Positions 18,149 through 26,276 of a stretch of DNA of 64,000 bases are shown piece after piece (position 1 is the first letter of the stretch; each line of letters begins with the position of its first letter). The position numbers and the translations under genes are program-made. The DNA comes from Anaerolineae bacterium (GTDB lineage Bacteria; Chloroflexota; Anaerolineae; Anaerolineales; Villigracilaceae), in assembly GCA_030123675.1 (NCBI GenBank), contig JASJYH010000001.1, forward strand, positions 57,719 to 121,718, in the 5' to 3' direction. Under the pieces are notes generated by a model. That model was not told the origin of the DNA and did no database searches. It saw only the letters and a list, made by a program, of their open reading frames with translations.

Positions 18149-18871
18149 ATGAATAAAAACGCAACCCCTCATAAAAGCCCGCTTTATCTGTGCGCCCCTG
18201 TCAATGCACTGGTAGAAGGCGTGTATGAAGAGCGTATTCCCTACTCTAAAATCAAAGAACATGGCGATTTTGGACTAGGAACCTTTGACAACCTAGACGG
18301 TGAAATGGTCATGTTAGATGGAAATATTTTCCAAATCACAAGTGATGGACGCGTGCATCAACGCGACGAAACCTCAGAAACGCCCTTCGCTTGCGTCACC
18401 TTTTACCATCCTGCTACCCATGATGAGCTAAAAAAGAAATCGTCTTACGAAGAATTCACAACATGGTTGGAAAGTTTGCTGCCCTCGCCCAATATCTTTT
18501 ACGCCATCCGTATCGAAGGGACGTATTCGTATATAAGAGTACGTTCCGTGCCCAAACAAGACAGTTACAAGCCTTTGGTGGAAGTTGCCAAAGAGCAGCC
18601 GGTTTTTGAATTTACAAATATAAAAGGCACGCTGGCCGGTTTTTACACGCCAGCTTTCATGAGCTCGCTCAACGTGCCAGGTTTGCATCTACACTTTCTG
18701 TCATCCGATTTCCAAAGTGGCGGCCATCTTCTGGAATGTCGTTCTGAGAACGTGCGCGCGGGGGTACAGTTCATCAATTCGTTGGAATTGTCCTTACCTA
18801 TGAGCCTGGATTATTTGACCCTGGATTTCCAGCGCGATATTGAAGATGATTTAGATAAGGCCGAGAAATGA
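18149..18871 (+). CDS. budA: alpha-acetolactate decarboxylase
   Basis: 240 residues from ATG 18149, preceded by AGGAGA; a frame opening seven codons earlier has no such site. The enzyme converts 2-acetolactate to acetoin. Family marks: GDFGLGTFDNLDGEMVMLDG near the N-terminus, YAIRIEGTYSYIRVRSV, FTNIKGTLAGFYTPAF, and VPGLHLHFLSSDFQSGGHLLEC, where the His-x-His and GGH histidines bind zinc. No acetolactate synthase or butanediol dehydrogenase gene is adjacent. A stem-loop directly follows the stop. The assignment is secure. Confidence 0.92.
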   Translation: MNKNATPHKSPLYLCAPVNALVEGVYEERIPYSKIKEHGDFGLGTFDNLDGEMVMLDGNIFQITSDGRVHQRDETSETPFACVTFYHPATHDELKKKSSYEEFTTWLESLLPSPNIFYAIRIEGTYSYIRVRSVPKQDSYKPLVEVAKEQPVFEFTNIKGTLAGFYTPAFMSSLNVPGLHLHFLSSDFQSGGHLLECRSENVRAGVQFINSLELSLPMSLDYLTLDFQRDIEDDLDKAEK

Positions 18872-18875
18872 TAAA

Positions 18876-18909
18876 ATCTTGGGGCTGGAATTCATTCCAG
18901 CCCCAAGAT
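18876..18909 (+). terminator. strong hairpin after acetolactate decarboxylase gene
   Basis: ATCTTGGGGCTGGAAT pairs perfectly with the sequence ending CCAGCCCCAAGAT. It begins five bases after the stop codon. The downstream side lacks a T-run, so termination efficiency is uncertain. Confidence 0.6.
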
Positions 18910-18954
18910 CCCAACTTTGAAACACGTATACGTAAAAGTTTCTCCCGTCAAAAA

Positions 18955-19050
18955 ATTCTTCAACCCTAAATGCTCGGCTACCCTTTCCAATTTTCTCGGT
19001 CGTCAAGTCACTTAGTTGGGTACAATGACGGCTATCGGCATCAACGAAGA
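18955..19050 (+). pseudogene. degenerate 5' fragment of a glycosylase gene
   Basis: This non-coding stretch aligns with the first 80-90 bases of the DNA glycosylase gene at 20222. Shared blocks in the same order include ATGCTCGGC, CCCTTTC, TCGTCAAGTCAC and TGGGTACAAT, with substitutions and small indels between them. No open frame remains. I read it as the leftover of a duplicated or displaced glycosylase copy about 1.27 kb upstream of the intact gene. The rest of the spacer to 19110 shows nothing recognisable. Confidence 0.6.
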
Positions 19051-19110
19051 AACCACCACTTAGAATAATGTGATTGCCAGTATCTGGATGGACATTACAA
19101 TCCCATCACA

Positions 19111-20046
19111 ATGATATATAGCAATATACTCCTATCTATTGCACCCATATTCATCCTAATTATCGTTGGCTATGGGTTACGCCGTGGGGGCTTTCCCAGC
19201 ACCGAATTTTGGCATCTGAACAATAAGCTGGTGTATTGGGTCTTGATTCCTGCTTTGCTTTTCTCCAAAATATCAACCATCCCCCTATCCAACGACAATT
19301 TCCTGGGGAATACGTTTGTAATATACAGTGGCTTCGGCATGGCAGTTTTGTTTGCTCTTTTGAGCACCAAAGTGCTGCGGCTTAATGGTTCAGCATCCAG
19401 CTCAATACTTCAAGGGTCTGCTCGCCACAATTCATTTATTGGTCTCGCGGTCGCGGAGCGTTTATTTGGCGCTGATGGTCTTTCTCAGGCCGCACTCGTA
19501 ACCGCGGTACTCATCCCCATTACAAATATCGTAATCGTGACCCTGATGGTATTGTTGATAAAAGGAACAGAGGAGAAGGGGGTTATCTCATCAATTCAGC
19601 GGGATATTATCCGCAACCCCTTAATAATTGCCGTTGTGGTCGCAGTGGGTTTAAATATTCTGGACATAACGCCCATCCCGGTTATTGACGATTTGACTGA
19701 CATCCTTGGACGCGCTGCCTTACCCATTATGCTGCTGGGGGTAGGCGCAAATATTAGGGTTCGGAACATGGCTGCGATTGGACTGCCTGCATGGGCCTCG
19801 ATAGCAGGTAAAATGATTATTTTCCCAGGGGTAACCTTTCTTGCGGCGCAATATTTTGGGTTACCCAAAACAGCTGCTTTGGTGGTTATTATTTTTAGTG
19901 CACTTCCGACGGCCGCATCGTCATACACTTTGGCCCGTCAAATGGGCGGTGATGCACAACTTATGGCCTCAATTATTACCATCCAAACCGCGCTTTCGTT
20001 TCTCTCATTGCCATTAACAATAGCTCTTGCACAGAATTTCTTTTAA
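19111..20046 (+). CDS. AEC family (auxin efflux carrier-like) transporter
   Basis: 311 residues with about ten hydrophobic segments. It begins with SIAPIFILIIVGYGLRRGG and includes LNNKLVYWVLIPALLFSKIS (typical AEC second segment), GSARHNSFIGLAVAERLFG, IIRNPLIIAVVVAVGL and the LPIMLLGVGANI block near residue 205. The C-terminal half repeats the five-helix unit. AEC members export organic anions or similar; substrate cannot be read. It sits between the glycosylase relic and the intact glycosylase gene, so it may have been inserted within an older locus. Confidence 0.87.
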   Translation: MIYSNILLSIAPIFILIIVGYGLRRGGFPSTEFWHLNNKLVYWVLIPALLFSKISTIPLSNDNFLGNTFVIYSGFGMAVLFALLSTKVLRLNGSASSSILQGSARHNSFIGLAVAERLFGADGLSQAALVTAVLIPITNIVIVTLMVLLIKGTEEKGVISSIQRDIIRNPLIIAVVVAVGLNILDITPIPVIDDLTDILGRAALPIMLLGVGANIRVRNMAAIGLPAWASIAGKMIIFPGVTFLAAQYFGLPKTAALVVIIFSALPTAASSYTLARQMGGDAQLMASIITIQTALSFLSLPLTIALAQNFF

Positions 20047-20221
20047 AAATGTTAATATCCTGGAACAAGGTTACATATGATTTGAATTACCTCTTTCAGA
20101 ATTACTTTGTGCTGCGATAAAATTTGAATTCTAATTGCAGTAATTTACTGTGTTTTGATCAATCAAGATTTCCATATTTATGCAAGAAACAGTAGAACCT
20201 TACAATAACAGGAACACCAGA

Positions 20222-21100
20222 ATGCAATTCAAACTTTATGCTCGGCAGCCCTTTCAGTTTCTCTCAGTCGTCAAGTCACATGGCTGGGTACAATTGGCAC
20301 CCTTCACCTTCGATGAACAGAAAGTCAGCCTTTCTTACACAGATCGGCTATCAAACGGCCGCGTACTGACGTATCATATCTCGGAGACGACTGATGGGGT
20401 GGCCATCGAGACAGAAAAACTAACGGGATCAGAACAAGCTGAAGTGGCGCAACATGTTACTTGGATGCTTGGCCTTGACATGGATTTCTCCGGCTTCTAC
20501 GCCGCATCGCTCGGGGAACCGAAGTTGCTACAGGCCGAAAAAAAAGCTCAGGGCCGAGTGCTGCGATCCCCAACTCTATTCGAAGACGTGGTCAAAACTA
20601 TTTTGACAACCAACACGCTATGGACAGCTACCAAACGGATGAACCTAAAGCTGATCAATGAATATGGCCCCTCGTCGGATGGGGAAACGGATGTCCGTGC
20701 TTTCCCGAACACGGCTGAAATAGCGGCCAGCAGCCCCGAAGTCCTGAAGGAAACGGTGCGGGTTGGTTATCGGGCAGCGTCCATTCATGAATTGGCCCTC
20801 CGGATAGAATCCGGAAATTTTAATCTTGAATCCCTCAAAACCAGTGACCTACCAACCTTGGATCTACGAAATGAATTACTGAAGATCAAGGGTGTTGGAC
20901 CGTATGCGGCAGCAAATCTTTTGCTTATTTTGGGGCGCGGCGATTTCATCCCGTTAGATACATGGGCGCTTAAGTTGGTCTCACATGAGTGGTATGATGG
21001 TCAACCTGTGACTGCAAAGAAAGTGGAAAAGCATTTCGAGAAGTGGGCTGAATTCAAAGGCTTGGCCTACTTATTCTGGGATTGGAAGTACGAAGGATGA
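20222..21100 (+). CDS. HhH-GPD DNA glycosylase (3-methyladenine/8-oxoguanine type)
   Basis: 292 residues from ATG 20222, which has an AGGA site 8 nt upstream; an ATG at 20180 gives a 306-residue alternative. The N-terminal beta domain is followed by the helix-hairpin-helix GPD core: LRSPTLFEDVVKTILTTNTLW, then LLKIKGVGPYAAANLLLILGRGDFIPLDTWA, in which the hairpin (KGVGPYAA) and the catalytic Asp (PLDTWA) are visible. Base-excision repair enzyme, AlkA/Ogg-like; the damaged base recognised is unknown. Overlaps the next gene as ATGA. Confidence 0.85.
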   Translation: MQFKLYARQPFQFLSVVKSHGWVQLAPFTFDEQKVSLSYTDRLSNGRVLTYHISETTDGVAIETEKLTGSEQAEVAQHVTWMLGLDMDFSGFYAASLGEPKLLQAEKKAQGRVLRSPTLFEDVVKTILTTNTLWTATKRMNLKLINEYGPSSDGETDVRAFPNTAEIAASSPEVLKETVRVGYRAASIHELALRIESGNFNLESLKTSDLPTLDLRNELLKIKGVGPYAAANLLLILGRGDFIPLDTWALKLVSHEWYDGQPVTAKKVEKHFEKWAEFKGLAYLFWDWKYEG

Positions 21101-21471
21101 CTGATACTTTAATCACAAAATTTGTTTGGGGAGAGATGGAAGTGACGATAGGCAATCAGGTAAATCGTTTTAAGGATTGCAAGATCTGGCCGGCTGGCGC
21201 AAGGGAATGGGACTGGCAGGAAACCGGCACATCCCACAATCCCGGAATTCAACCTGCTGATATCGAGGATATTCTTACACACGAGATTGAGGCCTTTGTG
21301 CTCGGGAGAGGCATGTTGGAGGATTTGGCTGTATCCTTAGAGACAGAGGAGTTGCTACGCGAGCGTAAGATCGAATATTACATTGAGAAGACGGATAAAG
21401 CCGTAGAGCTGTTCAATGAGCTGTCACAAAAAGGAGTCCGTGTGGGTGGTGTGTTTCACTCAACGTGTTGA
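21097..21471 (+). CDS. Mth938-like (DUF498/NDUFAF3-type) domain protein
   Basis: 124 residues from ATG 21097, which overlaps the glycosylase stop (ATGA). The whole protein is one Mth938-like domain: FVWGEMEVTIGNQVNRFKDCKIWPAGAREWDWQETGTSHNPGIQ, then FVLGRGMLEDLAVSLETEELL and KAVELFNELSQKGVRVGGVFHSTC. The WDW, H-PGI and C-terminal HxTC-like elements are diagnostic. The family includes the mitochondrial complex I assembly factor NDUFAF3, but bacterial function is not established. Confidence 0.88.
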   Translation: MTDTLITKFVWGEMEVTIGNQVNRFKDCKIWPAGAREWDWQETGTSHNPGIQPADIEDILTHEIEAFVLGRGMLEDLAVSLETEELLRERKIEYYIEKTDKAVELFNELSQKGVRVGGVFHSTC

Positions 21472-21486
21472 CTGTGGAATAAAATA

Positions 21487-21876
21487 ATGAATGCAAATTC
21501 TGAGCGTGTCCCAAAGACTTTACGTACCTGGTTTGTCATCCACTTTATAGCCGATGTTCTCTTCGGGTTCCCGCTATTGTTTTTCCCTCAGGCCATCTTA
21601 AATTTTTTTGGTTGGACAACATATGATCCCATTATGACTCGCCTGGTGGGGGCTGCCTTGTTGGGTATAGGGATTGAGTCATTCCTGGGTAGAAATGCAA
21701 GTGCTGATACCTATCGTGGCTTGCTGAATCTCAAGCTCATTTGGTCATCGTGTGCGCTGTTTGCTATCGGTGTAGGAATTGCCGAAGGAGCCCCGATAAG
21801 CGCTTGGTTGTTTCTGGTTGTTTTCGTTATGTTCTGGGGGGTGTGGGTCTATTACCGGGTGAAAATAAGAAGATAA
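21487..21876 (+). CDS. small integral membrane protein, unknown function
   Basis: 129 residues with four hydrophobic helices: about 17-35 (HFIADVLFGFPLLFFP), 48-65 (TRLVGAALLGIGIESFL), 78-97 (LIWSSCALFAIGVGIAEG) and 103-122 (AWLFLVVFVMFWGVWVYY). I do not recognise the family with confidence. It starts 15 bp after the Mth938-like gene and continues the same transcript. Confidence 0.65.
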   Translation: MNANSERVPKTLRTWFVIHFIADVLFGFPLLFFPQAILNFFGWTTYDPIMTRLVGAALLGIGIESFLGRNASADTYRGLLNLKLIWSSCALFAIGVGIAEGAPISAWLFLVVFVMFWGVWVYYRVKIRR

Positions 21877-21974
21877 TTTCGTAAAGAAACATTAATAAAG
21901 GTATTGGGATAGACGATATTAATCCTATTTATAATTTAGAAGATCAATATTCAGTCCAATGGTCCATTCGTGAA

Positions 21975-22622
21975 GTGTGGCTGGCCATTGCCCTATCTAC
22001 ACTCTTGGCATTTATTGTTGGTGGGCTAGCATATTATTTGCCGGATTCTGATACTCTGCAAAACATCTTGATGGCAACCTATCAGCTAGCCTATTTGTTA
22101 CCAATCGTAATTATTCTTGCAAGCAAACGGATAAAATTTAAAACCCTTGGTTTTCGAAAATTTACCCTTATTAATATTGGCCTGGGGTGTGGCCTACTCA
22201 TTCCTACTTACTTTATCGTCTTTATACACAATTCACTTCTTGCCGCTTTTGGGGTTAATACACAGGCTGATCTTATTGCAGAGTTGCTGGAATCGGGCCA
22301 AAATTTCATTTGGCTTATGTTTGTCGGTGTTTTAGTAGCCCCATTTGTTGAAGAAATATTCTTTCGGGGATTTGTATTTGCTGGCTTCCGTGAGGCTTAC
22401 GGTTGGAAGAAATCTTTATTGTACAGTTCAATCATATTTTCTGTTTCTCACTTGCAATTTGCCGCATTAATTCCCACTTTTGTACTGAGTGTTGTATTAA
22501 CGTATTTATATCAGCACTCAAAATCCCTTTGGCCAGGAATTATTTTACATTTTATAGTCAATTCATTTGGATTAATTATGATTTACCTTCTTTTTTCTAT
22601 GGATCTCCTGGATGCGCTCTAA
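21975..22622 (+). CDS. CPBP family intramembrane glutamic endopeptidase (Abi-type)
   Basis: 215 residues from GTG 21975, with seven or eight hydrophobic helices. CPBP motifs are present: the FVEEIFFRGFVFAGFRE block (EExxxR) near residue 122, a SVSHLQFAAL segment with the second-motif His, and PGIILHFIVNSFG with the third-motif His. Such proteases include prenyl-processing and bacteriocin self-immunity members. The frame stays open for 30 codons upstream and looks coding (NPIYNLEDQYSVQWSIREV) but contains no ATG, GTG or TTG; the real start may be non-canonical or lost. The 200-bp spacer to the next gene shows nothing identifiable. Confidence 0.83.
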   Translation: MWLAIALSTLLAFIVGGLAYYLPDSDTLQNILMATYQLAYLLPIVIILASKRIKFKTLGFRKFTLINIGLGCGLLIPTYFIVFIHNSLLAAFGVNTQADLIAELLESGQNFIWLMFVGVLVAPFVEEIFFRGFVFAGFREAYGWKKSLLYSSIIFSVSHLQFAALIPTFVLSVVLTYLYQHSKSLWPGIILHFIVNSFGLIMIYLLFSMDLLDAL

Positions 22623-22825
22623 CCCATTTACTTTTTAAATTACCGAATCAGTTTGAATTGGATGGCAGGAATTTTTAATAACCGAGAAACGATATCCGAG
22701 TAAACCGATTTTATAGGGCTTGGGTACGCTCCGAGGGCGCATCTAATCGTGGATCGATTTATGAGGGAGCGTTTTATATTTAGGAATTAGGGAATTGATA
22801 ATTGTTTAGATGACTTCGACATACG

Positions 22826-23470
22826 CTATCCCCAAAAACGAAATTGGTTCAATCCCAAAATCGCCAGATCAATTGGAATACCAAAAATTCTGCTGATAGA
22901 AAAGATTGACCCCCAAAACAGCCTACCTACCTGGGGCACGAACCACAACACCAAAAAGAAGATCCAGATTAACCCGCCGCGGCTTTGTTCAAACTTCATG
23001 CGTGTGGATTCGTTCAAGTGCGGTTCTATCGCGTTGTACCCATCTAGTGGTGGTATAGGCAGGAGATTGAGCACAACTGCTGTTACCTGTAATAAGGCAA
23101 GAAAGGCCAAGCCTGGCCAGATGCCTGTATTGTCGACCGAAGAAAAGCGTAGGACCGACGCTAAGATGATAGCCAGCAGCAAGTTAGAGAGCGGTCCCAC
23201 GAGCGCAACAGCGGTACGCCAATTTTTACTGCGCAGGCGCCACGTCTCAATATAAACTGCGCCGCCAGGCAAACCAATTCCGCCCATTACCAAAAAGAGC
23301 AATGGTAATAGCAGTGAATAAACGGGGTGCGTGTACTTTAATGGGTTGAAGGTCAAATAGCCTTTGTCACGCACTGTATAATCGCCGCCTATGTAGGCTA
23401 CTAGTGCATGCGAGAACTCGTGTAAAGTTAATGACAAAACCCAGCCAATTAAAACAATAAGAAAAGTCAT
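22826..23470 (-). CDS. site-2 protease (M50) family membrane protease
   Basis: 214 residues, mostly hydrophobic. LHEFSHALVAYIGGD near residue 17 is the HExxH zinc site, and NLLPIPPLDGYNAIEP near residue 138 is the C-terminal Asp ligand motif. The GPLSNLLLA segment of the M50 fold is also visible. No PDZ domain, so it belongs to the short SpoIVFB-like/rhomboid-neighbour group. Substrate unknown. Its start overlaps the galE stop by 4 bp (ATGA), giving a galE-protease pair. Confidence 0.9.
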   Translation of the reverse strand: MTFLIVLIGWVLSLTLHEFSHALVAYIGGDYTVRDKGYLTFNPLKYTHPVYSLLLPLLFLVMGGIGLPGGAVYIETWRLRSKNWRTAVALVGPLSNLLLAIILASVLRFSSVDNTGIWPGLAFLALLQVTAVVLNLLPIPPLDGYNAIEPHLNESTRMKFEQSRGGLIWIFFLVLWFVPQVGRLFWGSIFSISRIFGIPIDLAILGLNQFRFWG

Positions 23471-24444
23471 GAGTGATAGCCTTGCGGATGAGATTTATGC
23501 CATTCCCAGGCGCTGGCTAAGATGTCTTTCAACTCTGGATGTTGCGGTGTCCAGCCTAATTCGCGCCGGATTTTTTCGGAAGAGGCCACCAAACGGGCTG
23601 GGTCCCCTGGCCGCCGTGGGGATTGGTTGATCGGAATCGGATGCCCTGTAACCGTGCGGGCCGTCTCGATCACCTCCCGTACTGAATACCCGCTGCCATT
23701 GCCTATATTGTAAACGAGCTTATCATGATCTTCCAACGCGTTCAATGCCAGGAGATGTGCGGACACCAAGTCTGCGATGTGAATGTAATCCCGGATACCA
23801 GTGCCATCCGGAGTATTGTAATCATCCCCAAAGATATTGATATTCTCACGTTGGCCCAGTGGTACTCGTAATACCAATGGAATCAAATGGGATTCAGGTT
23901 GATGGGCTTCACCGTGCCCGGGCAAGGCGCCACAAGCGTTGAAATACCGCAGGGCGGCGTAATGAAGACCGTGGATTTTCCGATACCATTCCAGAGATTG
24001 CTCGATAATCAGTTTGGTATGCCCATAAACATTGGTTGGCCCAAGCGGCGATTCTTCTGTTAATGGGTCGTCGCTGGATTGATACACAGCGGCTGTAGAA
24101 GAGAGAACAAATTTGGTTATTCCCGCGCTGACGGTCAATTCGATCAGGTGTAGGGAATTTATCAGATTATTTTGATAAAAGCGGCCGGGGTCTTTCATGC
24201 TTTCTCCGGCTTCGATGAACGCAGCGAAATGCATGATTGCGTCGAATTTTTTTCCATGCAACACTTTGGTCAAGGCCTGGTTGTCTTCCAATTCGGCCTG
24301 AATGAAGTCAGCGCCTTTGGGTATGGCCTGTTTATAGCCTGTCACCAGCGAGTCGTAGATTGTGACGGAATGCCCTGAATTTAGTAATGCCTTTGCTGTG
24401 GCCGAGCCTATGTAGCCCGCCCCGCCAGTGACGAATATGTTCAT
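23467..24444 (-). CDS. galE: UDP-glucose 4-epimerase
   Basis: 325 residues, full length for GalE, an extended short-chain dehydrogenase. NAD-binding GGAGYIG at residues 7-13; SSTAAVY with the catalytic Ser/Thr near 115-121; YGHTK with Tyr140 and Lys144; then RYFNACGALP and the GTGIRDYIHIADL substrate-domain block. Interconverts UDP-glucose and UDP-galactose for surface polysaccharides and galactose use. It lies 3 bp downstream of gatA and overlaps the site-2 protease gene. Confidence 0.94.
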   Translation of the reverse strand: MNIFVTGGAGYIGSATAKALLNSGHSVTIYDSLVTGYKQAIPKGADFIQAELEDNQALTKVLHGKKFDAIMHFAAFIEAGESMKDPGRFYQNNLINSLHLIELTVSAGITKFVLSSTAAVYQSSDDPLTEESPLGPTNVYGHTKLIIEQSLEWYRKIHGLHYAALRYFNACGALPGHGEAHQPESHLIPLVLRVPLGQRENINIFGDDYNTPDGTGIRDYIHIADLVSAHLLALNALEDHDKLVYNIGNGSGYSVREVIETARTVTGHPIPINQSPRRPGDPARLVASSEKIRRELGWTPQHPELKDILASAWEWHKSHPQGYHS

Positions 24445-24447
24445 ATA

Positions 24448-25926
24448 TCAGATTTTCTCTGCATCAAATGTAGGTGGTGTTTGTTTGTGCCACTCCGTTG
24501 CTTGTTGGTAAATGTGAGTAGTCTGCAGCAACAAATCTTCACGAAACTCTGGTGCGAGCAATTGCATCCCGATTGGCAATCCCAGCTCATCAAAACCAGC
24601 CGGAAATGAAATTCCAGGCACACCCGCTAAACTGGCAGGTAAAGTGAATACATCCTCCAAGTACATTGATATTGGATCGCCAGCATGGGCGCCGATCTCG
24701 AACGCGGTCCTTGGCGTCGATGGGCAGGCGATCAGGTCAACTTCCTTGAAAGCCGTTTCAAAATCTTGTTTGATAAGGGTACGCACTTTTTGGGCCTGTC
24801 CATAGTATGCATCATAATAACCCGCCGAAAGGGCATATGTTCCCAGCATGATACGCCGTTTTACTTCCGAACCAAACTTCTCTCCACGCGTTTTTGAAAA
24901 CACCTCGAAGAGCGAGTTTGCATTCACACGCGGGCCATAACGCATGCCGTCAAAACGAGCCAGATTTGCCGAGGCTTCTGCCGGTGCCAAAATGTAGTAG
25001 ACGGGTAAAGCATATTCTGTATGAGCCAAACTGACATCCTGTATTTTGGCGCCAAGAGATTCTAATTGTGAGATGGCCGCCCGGATCTTCTCCTGGACTT
25101 CAGCCTGCATGCCCTCAATAAAATATTCCTTTGGCACTCCAATTCGGATACCGTTTAAATCTTGCTTCTCAAATTTTGTAGTTCGGACAGCTGTATCTGA
25201 TGAGGTAGCATCCGAAGGATCGGGCCCAGCCATTATTTCAAAAATGATTGCCACGTCTTCTGCTGAACGTCCAAATACGCCGACACAATCCAAGGATGAT
25301 CCAAACGCGATCAGCCCATAACGTGAGACCCGCCCGTAGGTAGGTTTTAGGCCTGTCACACCACAATACGAGGCAGGTTGCCGGACAGAGCCGCCAGTGT
25401 CCGTGCCCAACGCAGCTGGGACTAGTCTCGCAGCCACCGCAGCCGCCGAGCCGCCTGAAGAACCACCTGGTACACGTGATTTATCCCACGGATTATGTGT
25501 CAGGCCATAAGCGGAATTTTCGGTTGATGAGCCCATAGCGAACTCGTCTGTGTTGGTTTTTCCGATTACGATTGCCCCAGCCGTTTGTAAGCGTTTCACT
25601 GCAGTAGCAGTGTACGGAGGTATAAATCCTTCGAGAATCTTCGAGCCGGCAGTCGCAGGCATGTGCTCGACAGTCAAAACATCTTTGATGGCGATAGGGA
25701 TACCCAACAGTGGAAATTCTTGTTTGTCACCTGACGCTAATCGTTTGTCTGCTTCATCAGCCTGTCTCAAAGCAGGCTCAGATTCTATATATAAGAAAGC
25801 ATGCAGGTGGGGTTCAAATTTAGCAATACGCTCTAGCGCATCTGTAACCAATTCACGGCTTGTAAACGAACTGTCACGCAAGCCAGTTTGCAAACCCTTC
25901 AGGCTGAGTTCAAAGAAAGAAGACAT
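24448..25926 (-). CDS. gatA: aspartyl/glutamyl-tRNA amidotransferase subunit A
   Basis: 492 residues, standard GatA length. Amidase-signature triad residues are in place: Lys81 (IAIKDV), Ser156 (PGGSSGGS) and Ser180 (GTDTGGS). The protein releases ammonia from glutamine for GatB to amidate mischarged Glu-tRNA(Gln) or Asp-tRNA(Asn). gatC is directly upstream across a palindromic repeat; gatB is not in the window. Start ATG MSSFFEL agrees with the family. Confidence 0.96.
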   Translation of the reverse strand: MSSFFELSLKGLQTGLRDSSFTSRELVTDALERIAKFEPHLHAFLYIESEPALRQADEADKRLASGDKQEFPLLGIPIAIKDVLTVEHMPATAGSKILEGFIPPYTATAVKRLQTAGAIVIGKTNTDEFAMGSSTENSAYGLTHNPWDKSRVPGGSSGGSAAAVAARLVPAALGTDTGGSVRQPASYCGVTGLKPTYGRVSRYGLIAFGSSLDCVGVFGRSAEDVAIIFEIMAGPDPSDATSSDTAVRTTKFEKQDLNGIRIGVPKEYFIEGMQAEVQEKIRAAISQLESLGAKIQDVSLAHTEYALPVYYILAPAEASANLARFDGMRYGPRVNANSLFEVFSKTRGEKFGSEVKRRIMLGTYALSAGYYDAYYGQAQKVRTLIKQDFETAFKEVDLIACPSTPRTAFEIGAHAGDPISMYLEDVFTLPASLAGVPGISFPAGFDELGLPIGMQLLAPEFREDLLLQTTHIYQQATEWHKQTPPTFDAEKI

Positions 25927-25938
25927 CTTTATAGTTTA

Positions 25939-25971
25939 AACCTTGCGAAGGTTCAAAACATTCGCAAGGTT
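25939..25971. repeat. dispersed palindrome AACCTTGCGAAGGTT (copy 2) with inverted half-copy
   Basis: AACCTTGCGAAGGTT at 25939-25953 is followed by TTCGCAAGGTT at 25961-25971, so the first 11 bases can also pair with the last 11 to form a larger hairpin. The element fills the gatC-gatA gap, and its right end overlaps the gatC stop codon. The 15-mer is identical to 9182-9196. Confidence 0.75.
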
Positions 25972-26260
25972 ATGATTCAAAAACGGGGGGGATTTTAAAT
26001 TGCCCATCATCATGTTTCGGAGCATTTTTGAACAAGTCTTCTTTTGATAGGCTTGATTGTGGCTCATCTTCCCGAAGCGGCCTTCGCCCCCCTAAGATAC
26101 TCGTAGTAGGAGCGATATCCTCGGTATCTAAATCTTGTAACTTTTCAATATAATCTAGGATAGCTTCAAGTTGCACCCGGAACCGTTTTTTTTGATCCTT
26201 CGTCAAATCTAGGCGTGCCAATTTAGCGATGTGTTCAATTTCTTGTGGTGTAAGTGGCAT
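25970..26260 (-). CDS. gatC: aspartyl/glutamyl-tRNA amidotransferase subunit C
   Basis: 96 residues with the complete GatC pattern: MPLTPQEIEHIAKLARLDLT, LEAILDYIEKLQDLDTEDIAPT, and LREDEPQSSLSKEDLFKNAPKHDDGQFKIPPVFE. GatC stabilises GatA and links it to GatB. Upstream of gatA in the same direction. The stop codon is shared with the end of a palindromic repeat, which suggests that insertion of the element did not disturb the C-terminus. Confidence 0.95.
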   Translation of the reverse strand: MPLTPQEIEHIAKLARLDLTKDQKKRFRVQLEAILDYIEKLQDLDTEDIAPTTSILGGRRPLREDEPQSSLSKEDLFKNAPKHDDGQFKIPPVFES

Positions 26261-26276
26261 AACAAAATTATACCTT

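Noticed and set aside
22623..22825. Spacer between the CPBP and site-2 protease genes as a possible small RNA
   Set aside because: Some self-complementary GC-rich segments exist, but no promoter-terminator pair or known RNA motif could be recognised.
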